DNA from: Colocasia esculenta
Taxonomy: Eukaryota; Streptophyta; Magnoliopsida; Alismatales; Araceae
Direction: 5' to 3'
Assembly: GCA_014218235.1 (NCBI GenBank)
Contig: CM024753.1
Coordinates: forward strand, 185,604,348 to 185,668,347
Length of the DNA stretch: 64,000 bases
This document shows, piece after piece, positions 49,290 through 58,592 of this stretch (within the stretch, counting starts at the first letter, position 1; each line of letters opens with the position of its first letter). Made by a program: the position numbers and the translations under genes. Below the pieces are notes generated by a model. The model was given only the letters and a program-made list of their open reading frames with translations. It was not told the DNA's origin and searched no databases.

Positions 49290-50078
49290 GTGGATAGGCC
49301 ATCAGCGCCCCGACAAGCTCCTTATCCCCCTAATCCCGCACGCACTCCGTCTGAGGAGATTATAACCTTCTTGGATGAAGATCTTGTAGGAGTTACTACT
49401 CCACACACTGATGCGCTGGTTGTTTCAGCCACCATCAACCATTGTAATGTGCGCCGGATCTTGGTGGATAATGGAAGTGCACTATATGTGTTGGCCTACG
49501 ACTGCTTTTTACTTATGGGTCTAAAAACCGACCAACTCACCCCTGTTCAGTCACCTTTGTTCGGCTTCTCAGGGGTCTCGGTTCAGCCCATGGGACGAGC
49601 TAGCCTCCCAATAACTCTTGGGACTGCTCCAAGAAGCATGACCAAGATGGTGGACTTCTTGGTCTTCCGGAATATGCCTGGTTACAACGCTATCCTCGGC
49701 AAGGGCTTGATCGGAAGACTTAAGGTGGTACCTTCGTCTCTCCATCAGAAGATGAAGTTTCCCACCCCGTGTGGGGTCGGTGAGGTGCTCGGCGACCAGC
49801 GTGAGTCCCGGAGGTGCTATGTCCTTTCCCTTAGGGACAAGCAGCCTCTCGTGGCTCCGACGCCTATGGCACCGCCAGCAGAACAGCCTTCAACCAGCCG
49901 AGGAACTCCTGCCGAAGATCTCCTTTTGGTTGAAGTAGATGACGACTCTGAGCATGTCCTATACATTGGCGCTTTGCTTTCAGAAGCCGAGCAACAATGC
50001 TACAAGGCTTTCTTGCTGTCAAATTTGGACGTGTTCGCATGGTCAGATGACGAACTACGGGCATCTCTCCAGGCGTGA
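49290..50078 (+). pseudogene. Tat element protease region
   Basis: Same frame as gag, after a stop at 49254. The aspartic protease motif appears as RRILVDNGSALYVLAYD, with Asp-Asn-Gly in place of Asp-Ser/Thr-Gly, a variant I recall as common in this lineage. PGYNAILGKGLIGRL is the second conserved protease block. The frame is lost near 50058, inside the linker to RT (DELRGISPGV), where one indel is needed to continue. Confidence 0.82.
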
Positions 50079-50848
50079 TGGTGCATCGCCTCCGCTTGGA
50101 CTCCCGGGTCCCCTCAGTTCAGCAGAGGAGGCGACCCGTCAACCGTGAACAGCAGATCGTGATCCAGGATCACGTCGGAAAAAGCCGAGCTGTTGGGCTC
50201 CTCCAGGAGGCCTAGTACCCAAGATGGATCTCCAATGTGGTCCTCGTGCGCAAGGCCAACGACAAGTGGCGCGTGTGCGTGGACTACAAGGATCTTAACA
50301 AGGCTACGCCCAAGGACAACTTTCTTTTGCCGCGCATCGACCAGCTGGTAGACGCCACGTTCGGGCACGAGCTCCTCAGTTTCCTGGATGCATATTCTGG
50401 GTACCACCAGATCAGCATGCATCCCCCAGACCAAGATGCCACTACATTCATCACCGACCTGAGCTTATACTGTTTCACCAGGATGTCCTTTGGTCTGAAG
50501 AACGTAGGCACGACGTACCAGTGGTTGGTCAACAAGATGTTCGAGTAGCAGATCGGGTGGAATATGGAGGTCTACATCGACGACATGCTGGTCAAAACGC
50601 TTCCAAGAACTGACCACATTTCCGACCTCGCAGAGACTTTTGCAACTTTGTGAAGGTATAACATGAAGCTCAACCCCTCTAAGTGCGCGTTCAGAGTGCG
50701 CTCGGGTAAGTTCCTCGGTTTCCTTGTATCCAACAGAGGAATAGAGGCCAACCCTGAGATAATCCAAGCCATCCTGAAGATGAACAGTCCAAAGACGGTC
50801 CGCGACGTCTAGCGGCTCACTGGACGCCTCGCCGCACTCAACCAGTTC
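50079..50848 (+). pseudogene. pol: Tat element reverse transcriptase
   Basis: RT motifs in one frame: NVVLVRKANDKWRVCVDY, LSFLDAYSGYHQISM, RMSFGLKNVGTTYQ and the catalytic MEVYIDDMLVKT. Four in-frame stops interrupt it at about 50214 (TAG), 50546 (TAG), 50651 (TGA) and 50810 (TAG). At 50651 and 50810 the usual residues are Arg and Gln, so C-to-T changes explain those stops. Confidence 0.88.
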
Positions 50849-51697
50849 ATGTCCCGGGCAGCCGAGAGGAGTTTCAACTTCTTTAGGTTGCTGCGAGGCC
50901 CCAAGGGCACCTCACAGCAAGGGGGGCATTTACGGTGGACCGAGGACTGCGAAGTTGCCTTCACCGAGCTGAAGGCGTATTTAGTGGCCCCACCTATTCT
51001 CTCAAAACCTGTGCTTGGAGAACCGTTGTTCGTGTACCTTTCGGTCACCGAACACTCCATCAGTGCAATGCTAATCAGAGAAGAGATGGCGGCACAGCAT
51101 CCTGTCTACTACATCAGCAGGGTCCTTCAAGAAGCTGAAAGAAGGTACCCTCGAGCAGAGAAGCTCGCCCATGCTCTGGTCACAGCTGCACGGAAGCTTA
51201 GGCCTTATTTCCAAGCCCATTCCGTCACAGTTCTCACCGACCAGCCGCTGAAGCTCATCCTTCAGCGACCAGAGGCTTCCGGCCGACTCATCAAATGGGC
51301 CATCGAGCTAGGTGAGTTCGACATCAGCTACTATCCAAGGACGGCCATCAAGGCACAGGCGCTGGCTCACTTTGTTGCGGAATGCACTCTCCCTACCGAG
51401 CAGGACCCTCCATTGGCCGACGAGCCTCCATGGGAGCTCTACGTGGATGGGTCCTCTTGCGATACAGGGAGTGGAGCCAGCTTGGTCCTCACCTCCCTGG
51501 AGGGTTTAGAGTTCCAATACACCCTCAGGTTCCGCTTTTCGGCCTCTAACAACGTTGCCGAGTACGAAGCACTACTGTCCGGAATCCGAATGGCTAGGCA
51601 CCTTGGAGCACTCCGACTACGGGTCTTTAGCGACTCGCAATTGGTCGCTAGCCAGGTGAACGGACACTTCGAAGCAAGGGAGCCACGCATGGCCTAA
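50849..51697 (+). pseudogene. pol: Tat element RNase H and archaeal-type RNase H
   Basis: Continues the RT frame. The first RNase H follows the thumb region: FVYLSVTEHSISAML, RRYPRAEKLAHALV and LTDQPLKLIL. It is joined to a second, archaeal-type RNase H starting WELYVDGSSCDTGSGA, with VAEYEALLSG and RVFSDSQLVASQ. A TAA at 51695-51697 cuts it, and the same frame resumes with YLQQVKSRAEG and QADALAKLAS, the last acidic motif. The doubled RNase H places the element in the Tat lineage. Confidence 0.9.
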
Positions 51698-53146
51698 TAC
51701 CTTCAGCAGGTTAAGAGCCGAGCAGAAGGCCTCCTCTACTTCGAAGTCATACATGTCCCTCGGGAGCAGAACGCACAAGCCGATGCACTTGCTAAGTTGG
51801 CGTCCTCAAGAGACATCGCCCCTTCTCGCTCCGTATTTATCGAAGAGCTCGCTTCACCGAGCACCGAAGTAGATGTAGCAGCCATTGAGTCTGGCCCTCC
51901 AGCTCCAAGCTGGATGGACCCTCTCCTAGCCTATTTACTTCAAGGCGAGCTTCCGCCTGACCAAGGCGAAGCCCGGAAGATTAGGCTGCGTTCCCAGCGG
52001 TTCACCATTATTGAAGGCATATTGTACAGGCGGTCACTATCAAGATCTCTCTTACGGTGCCTCAGCCCCGAACAGGCGCTTTTGGCTACTGAAGAGGTTC
52101 ACGAGGGGTTGTGCGGAAGCCATTTGGGGGGCAGAACGCTGGCGCGCAACATTATCCGAGCAGGATTTTGGTGGTCTTCTCTGCAGAAGGATTGCATGTC
52201 CTTTGCCAGAAGGTGCCCGGAATGTCAGAAGTTTGGGCAACTTATCAAACAGCCTGCCGAACAACTTTACACCCTGTTCGAACCTCGCCCTTTCGCTAGA
52301 TAGGGCATTGACATCTTGGGTCCTTTCCTGGAGGCCCAAGGACAAAAGAAGTTCCTATTCGTGGCTATCGACTACTTCACCAAGTGGATCGAAGCAGAAC
52401 CTGTGGCCGCGATCACCGAGCAAGCTGCCTGGAAGTTCGTCTGGAAGAACATTTTGTGCCGATTCGGCGTCCCAAGAGTGATCACTTCAGACAATGGGAA
52501 GCAGTTCGACAGCACCTTCTTTAAGCAGAGATGCTCCGAGCTTGGTATCTACAACCATTTCACCTCCGTCGCACATCCCCAGGCAAACAGGTTGGTTGAA
52601 AACGCCAACCGAACACTGCTGCATGGGATCCGCACGAGAGTTGAAGCTGCAGGAGGTTCGTGGATCGACGAGCTCCCTAATGTATTATGGTGCCACCGAA
52701 CAACAGCGCGAGTGGCAACTGGTGAAACTCCCTTCCATTTGGCCTATGGCTCTGAAGCTGTTGTGCCTATAGAAGTAGCTCTCCCTACGATCCGGACAAC
52801 TCACTTCGATGAAGCCGCCAACAACCGCGCACTTTGGGAGAACCTAGACTTGCTTGGCGAACGTCAAGGCGACGCCAACATTGGACTGGTCTCCTATCAA
52901 CAACGACTCGCACAATATTACAACGCCTGAGTTCGGGAACGACGCTTCTTCGAAGGTGACTTGGTCATGCGCCGCTGCTCGGCATTAGACCCCCGATGAG
53001 TAGTCGGCAAGCTCGCCCCGAAATGGGAAGGACCTTATCAGGTCACTCAGGCCCTTGGGAAAGGCTCCTATAAGCTTACTACTCCTAGTGGAGAAGCCAT
53101 ACCAAGGACCTGACACGTATCTAACTTAAAGGCTTACTATTTGTAA
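51698..53146 (+). pseudogene. pol: Tat element end of aRNH and integrase
   Basis: The H2C2 zinc domain (HEGLCGSHLGGRT ... RRCPECQKF) is followed by TAG at 52301-52303, where Trp is usual. The DDE core reads FVAIDYFTKWIEAEP, VITSDNGKQFDS and RLVENANRTLL. TGA at 52928 (usually Arg) and two more stops precede the pol end, HVSNLKAYYL and TAA at 53144-53146. All segments share one frame. Confidence 0.9.
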
Positions 53147-53548
53147 AAGCCTCATGATCGGCATCCTACTTCTCTTTTTCCCGTTCTCTTGGTCGGCTTA
53201 AGGCGATGTCCGAAATATCCTTACTTCAAGCCCTTCAGCTCACAAGGATATAGTGATGCCTCCAAGAAAGCGTTCCGTGTACACCCCTGGTCGGGACTTC
53301 GATTGTCCCTAACGGCCTGCGCGGTAACTACGAACCTTTCCAAACGACCGAACGAATTTCGATTCAGACAGAACAAGTGCAAGGGAAGGAGATAGGAAAA
53401 GGAAAGCCATTAAAGTGGAAAGATCTATTCAGACTTTTTATAAGAGGCTCTTTGGAGCCGAGCTATAAAAGGGTAGATACATTCAAGGGACTTGTTCGGA
53501 GGGACCAGCACCCCCAGAAGTAATCCGCCCCAACTGGAAGTGCACAAA

Positions 53549-56054
53549 CTACACTCCGTCCAGGTGCGGATCTTGGGTCCGGCACCGGCACTTCTGAACG
53601 GCAGCTTGAAAGGCCTCACGGGCGTGCTCGGATGTGGCTAGGTGGCGTCCTCGGTCTTCTCTATCTTCGAGGCCGACTTTGTAGCAAAGCGCACCGTATT
53701 GCTCCAAGTCTTCCTTGAAGTCTGGCCCCGCTTTATACTTGGCAACACCTCGCGTCTCGACTTCGGATAGCACTTTGGAAAGTGCCTCCTTCTCTGCCCG
53801 AGCAATCTCCAGTTCCAACTCGGAGGCACGCAATGCCGTTCGCAAACTCTCCACTTCCTTCTGTAGCGCTGCTCGCTGGGCTTGGTGCTGCGCTTCGAGC
53901 TCCTTGCAGAATGCATATTCAGCCTCCCACATCTGCTTGTGGTTTCAGCCTTGCAGGGCAAGCTGCTTCAGCATGGCCATCGATTTTAAAACGCTGGCCG
54001 ATAGCGCTTCTACATTGAAATCCTCTTCAGTCTCCTCCTCGGCGCGGCTCCTCGCCCGATAGACTTCCCCTGAGCCTTGGGGAGTGTCCTCCGGGCTCAA
54101 CCCCTGGCATCGCGCCAGCACTTCCAGCTGTGATGCAGAGGGATGCGGGGGGAGGTCTCTGGCCGTACTTCCTTCGAAGAGCTCCAGGGCTGCTTCTAGT
54201 GCTGACACTGAAGGTGGCAACAGGGCCTTAGCCTTCAGCAGTTTCGACAGCAGAAGGCGGTCATCTTCGGAGACAATTGGGGCCTCCAAGGCGGTGTCGG
54301 TCTGCCCAGCAACAGCCACCTCCCCTCCGACCGCCTTAAAGACGCCCGCCGCAGTCGCCCTCTCAGCGCTTTCCGAGGGGGCAGGGGGCCCCTTAGGTCC
54401 TCCCTCCTCGGTCTCGGCCGTCCCCTCGGCTTCGTAAGAACCCGCAGCAGTCGTTTGCGTTGAAATCTCAACCGATGCTGCGTTGGGGGGATAGAGGGTC
54501 GTGCTCTCCTCTGGTACACCCACTTCTTAGGCCACCTTGTTGGCCCCTCCGGAGGCCGGTCCTTGGGCGACGACAGCTTCGCCTTCCGCCGGAGTCTGCA
54601 CGGTAGCTGCAGTGTTCGAAGCCCTCGTCCCAGCTTCCTCTTCAATTCGCCCTTCAGCAGGGCCTTGAGGCATTGATGCCCTCGCTAGCTCCCCAGTGGA
54701 GCTCTCGGACCCGTCGCTCACCATGACGAGTCCGATCTGTGGCATGGTCTGTTCGGCCGTCCTTTCGACTTCACGCCGCCACCGCGTAACAAGTTGCGGA
54801 GCCGCCTCTTCTTCGGCCTCTTCTTCGATCTCTTCTTCGGCCTCATCTTCAGCCGCTTGGTGCATATTCTTTACTAGCCTCCTCCTCTTCGGCGCCCGAG
54901 GCTGGTCTTCTGCCTCTCCTTCTTCGGCATCCTCCATGGTTGACCGCTGCCTGTTGGTTGCCGGCCCCTTCTTCCTGGTCGGAGATTCGCCTGTTGCTTA
55001 CCCTTCCTCGATCAGGGGTCGCACCGCCACCTTTGCGGCCTTCTTCTTCAGCCGGATCTTTTTGGGCCTCTCTTCGGGGACCCGAGGACTAGGCACAGGC
55101 TGCCCCATGGTGATGGACGGTGCCACAATTGCGGTTGTCACCACAGTGGGAACCCTCACCGCAGTGGGAATCCTCACCACGGCAGCAACATCGTCACCTT
55201 CATATAATAGGTGCGCGGTGACAGCTATCTTCTCGGCGTAATCCTCCATGGCCTCCGTATCCCGACCAGCGGCCAATTCCTCAGCAGCTAGCAAACAGAA
55301 AAGGAAATCATCAGAAAACAGCCCCCTGACGGACCAACAAGCGGGACACGTTTGAATACTTACTCCATGGTCTGCTTAAACCATGCTCGACGAGTTGGAA
55401 TTCCGTCAGATAACCGTCGCCGTTCCGCACGGCAGCTCGGTTCAGGCTATTTGAAGCTTTCGCCTTGTCTTGGATTAGGAAGGGATAAGCTTCCTTCCTT
55501 GGCATCTAGATTTTGGTCAGAAACCCAAACTCCGGCGCATCGTCGCGACGCCTGACGAAGAAAAGTCTGTGTATCCAACTCTTGTCGTTGGAATGCTTCT
55601 TCGACAGGGCGATCTACATCCTATCTGCGCGATGCTTGGTATAATAAACACTGGCCCCAGTTGGCGAGGCCGTGAGACCGAACTGAGCCCTGAAGACCTC
55701 CGCCGAGCCACAAACCTTCTGAAATTGGTAGACGATACAAAAGATGCATATTGTCCTCCATGAATAAGGCGTGAGCTGGATGGGCACGATTCCCCATCTG
55801 TTCAGTAGCGCCTTCGCCACTTTCGGCAATGGCAGCCGGAACCTTACTTCCCTATGATTGGCGGAGATGGCGAAGCAACCTGGTTTGTTCACCAGGTGTG
55901 ACTCCTCCTCCTTCGCCATGACGATTTCATAATCATCACCGATCTGAAAGCGCTCCCAGAGGCCTTCGTAGTGGCAGCAGCTTGGCCTTCGAGCTCCCTC
56001 CTGTGTTACGCCACTCACTCCGGCAACCACGGTAGCCTTTCCCTTGGATGCCAT
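53549..56054 (-). pseudogene. Tat antisense gene: Transposase_28-like, acidic linker, coiled coil
   Basis: A single minus-strand frame runs from the ATG at 56054 to 53549 once a 76-nt intron is removed (donor GTAAGT at 55363-55358, acceptor TAG at 55290-55288). The exons 56054-55364 and 55287-53549 total 2430 nt, exactly 810 codons. The N-terminus opens MASKGKATVVAGVSG; residues ~60-130 contain HREVRFRLPLPKVAKALLNR and GIVPIQLTPYSWRTI, resembling Transposase_28. The middle is acidic with a basic RPKKIRLKKKAAK and PKRRRLVKN, possible nuclear localisation signals. The C-terminus is coiled coil (LEAQHQAQRAALQKEVESL). Five in-frame stops (two near 55618 and 55507, then about 55000, 54527, 53945) interrupt it. 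It converges with pol, 403 bp apart. Its role is unknown. Confidence 0.75.
55288..55363 (-). other. Predicted intron of the Tat antisense gene
   Basis: On the minus strand the donor is gga|GTAAGTATT and the acceptor ctgtttgctag|ctgctg. Splicing joins codons GLSRPW and AEELAAGRD through a split threonine codon without changing frame. The intron is 76 nt, near the lower limit for plants. Confidence 0.65.
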
Positions 56055-56194
56055 CGCCGGAACTAGAAGAAACGGCAAATGGAGGAGGAGGCGGAGGAAC
56101 GCGAAGAAGAAGATGATGAGAAGGCTTGGGGGGCAAGTGAGCTTTTTCAAAATGGGTGGACGGTATGGGCTCCCGCCTTCGCCCCACCTCTCAC

Positions 56195-56202
56195 TTATAA
56201 AG
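56195..56202 (-). promoter_or_regulatory. TATA-like box of the Tat antisense gene
   Basis: Read on the minus strand it is tttataag, about 140 bp upstream of the antisense ATG. The plus strand also reads tataaa, so polarity is not certain. A clearer TATA lies at the same relative place in the truncated copy (1913-1920). Confidence 0.4.
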
Positions 56203-56460
56203 GAAAGGCAGCACGAAATTCGAAGAGCCAAAATGGCGTTCCCCCCGCTCCAAGTGAACGTTCGGGTGTACCGCGTGAAGTTCCCAGCCGACACGTCGCC
56301 CGTTCATCATGAGATTTCCTCTCACCTCGAGGAGGAACGTCGGACAACATTGCCTCGCCGCCATTTGCACGTTCGAAGTCGGCATCGCATTAAATGCTGG
56401 AAAGACGTTCGAGCAGACTTCCGTCCTCGAGTGCTCCAGTTCTCGAACCAGCTCGAGGGC

Positions 56461-56472
56461 GTGGGGGGCAAG
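56461..56472 (+). other. Tat element polypurine tract
   Basis: gtggggggcaag immediately before the 3' LTR. Confidence 0.7.
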
Positions 56473-57236
56473 TGTGGTGGCTATTTCTAACCACCTAGAC
56501 CCCTAGGGCCCATCATGGCCTAATACAGCCCTACACGGCACTCCTCGCAGGCGCCATGCGTCCTCAAGCACAACCTGCTGACTCCGAACAGGAGCCCCGA
56601 GTAGAGCATCTTCAGGCCCCAGGGGTGATCCCCGAACACCCTGTAGCCTATGCGGCCCAGGCATCTCCTACCGAACAGCACGGACTCGAAGCATACCTCA
56701 ACTTCGTCAACCCCAAGCACCGAGCAGGTGGTCCGGTGACCGAGCAGTCCCCCTGCTCGATACCTCCCAATCATGAGGAGCGGTGAAATTCGTCCCCAAT
56801 CAGCAACGGTTACGTCCATGATGCGGCACGCACCCCACGATCAAGTGGTGCATTAACTGTAGGGTCCCTCAAAGGGCGCCTCAACGCATGACACCCCTCC
56901 AAGGGTGCCAACTGGCACGCCCTTTTTGGTAACCTTCGGGGGGACGTTTCCCTTTACCCCTTCGACACCTTCGCTTATAAAAGGCCCAGGTGATAAAAAT
57001 GCAAAGGTACATGATCTTACTCACACCGCTCTCACACAACACTGAACCCTTCTTCTCTAAGCCTCATTTACAGTCAACTGACTTAGGCATCGGAGGGTTC
57101 TCCTCGGTTCTTCAATCGGGCTCCCCCCTGATCTGGTTCTGGTTTTGCAGGCATTCGCTCGCTACCGGCGGCCGTCTTCCCTGTCTCCAAGTGTAGGCCC
57201 GTTTGGTTCCAGCACAAACAGGAAAATACCTCCACA
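56473..57236 (+). repeat. Tat element 3' LTR
   Basis: Ends as for the 5' copy, aatacctccaca. TATA box tataaaag at 56976-56983; the transcript would end downstream of it in this copy. Confidence 0.93.
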
Positions 57237-57241
57237 AACTC

Positions 57242-58592
57242 TAAATCAATTGATTCTATATTCTTTAGAAAGATAATGAGATGTTCTTCAATGTTTATGA
57301 CAGACAAAGTTTTTTGGTTCGATTGTTTTTAGTATAGAATTTTTTAGTAGATCAAAGTATAAAAGGAATAAAGTATAGTAAATAGGAAAAAGGATATAAA
57401 CATAATACAAGCACACAAAAGGTTGGTTTTGAGTATTTAATGCTCCCATGCATTTGTGCATGAAATCCGAGTGCCAAATACCCATGGCATTATTCATGTT
57501 AATTTTTTTAATCTATTTTATTAATAGAAAGATTAAATAAATGTTGGTCAAGAAAATTTAATGAATTAATAGAAATTAAATATCAAATATAACTGAAAGG
57601 CTAGAATGTAGTTTCTCTTCTTCTTTCATTTAACTTTTTTTTTACTCCACCCGTAGGACTTTGGTTCATGGGGTTTTGTAAGAAGGAGAGGTGGATGCTT
57701 TTAAAGGCAACAAATGTTTTATTACTTAAAGTGTTGTTTTCCAAGTCTTTAAGATGTGGTTAGTTTCATAAGGTCTCAATAAATAGTGAGTTATGTGTAC
57801 TTTGTCTTGAGGAATACATGAGTCGTGTGGTTTTAATTTTTAAAGAAGAAAGTTTAATTTAACATTAAGTAAAGTAGTTTAAGTTGGTTTAAGGGGTTAT
57901 GTAACTTGGCTACTATAAAAGAGAGAGGAGGGAGTGCTATCTTTCACAGTAGAGAAAAAGGGATAAAGAGAGAGTGTGAGATTTAAGTCGATAATTTTTA
58001 TAGAAGAGAGTTCTTCTTTGCTGATTTTAGGGCTATCCCGTATGGATAGGGGAGGACATAAAATCTATGTCGTAGAGAATCTAAGAGTACATTCCACCTT
58101 GTCATAGACGGTCGTCTTCAGACTTAATAGTTATAATGAAGGAAAATTATCTCAGAAACTAAGTGATTATGAGATTCTTTCTACGATTATTTTCTTATAT
58201 ATAATTATTTTAAATTAATTTTTAAAATTAGTAACAGCGATAGTAGGCCACTTGATCTAAAACATAGAATAACCCCTCATGTCTTTGAACCACTGTAAGT
58301 GTCCCGAAACTTTCTGAAGCCATTTGGTATTATTCTAAATTTCTAATGACTTATCATTTATTTTGAAACTTTTCTTAAAAGTTGTATACTTTCTAAAAAT
58401 CCTGATTTACTGTTAAAATGTTATTATACTTCACGGGATCTCCAAACTAAAGTTTGGTTAATTTTATGCTAAAATTGGTTATTTTTATATTTAATTCATT
58501 AGAGTACTTGATATTGATTATTATACGAAAATTTCCATCATTGTCAGAAAAAGTGAAAAAATTTCTATAGCGTAAATACGATCAAGTAAGGC
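57242..58592. other. AT-rich spacer between the two Gypsy elements
   Basis: No gene recognised. A TATA-like ctataaaagag at 57912-57922 followed by a leader-like stretch to about 58250 (ggctatcccgtatggatagg) could be the remnant of an LTR, but no partner copy or primer site was found. Confidence 0.35.

Larger units (their letters stand above)
46837..57236 (+). mobile_element. Full-length Tat-lineage Gypsy retrotransposon with antisense gene
   Basis: LTRs of 766 bp (46837-47602) and 764 bp (56473-57236) have TG...CA ends and a perfect TSD aactc (46832-46836, 57237-57241). The coding order is gag, protease, RT, RNase H, a second archaeal-type RNase H, then integrase. The second RNase H and the extra antisense ORF between pol and the 3' LTR are hallmarks of the Tat lineage (Ogre, Retand, Grande and relatives). 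Many stops disable it. Confidence 0.93.

Noticed and set aside
53715..55241. Plus-strand serine-rich ORFs in the Tat element
   Set aside because: Shadows of the antisense gene, which holds one frame through a splice junction and shows domain-like composition.
57912..58260. Possible Copia-type LTR (TATA box and leader-like sequence)
   Set aside because: No partner repeat, no primer site and no defined TG...CA ends were found.
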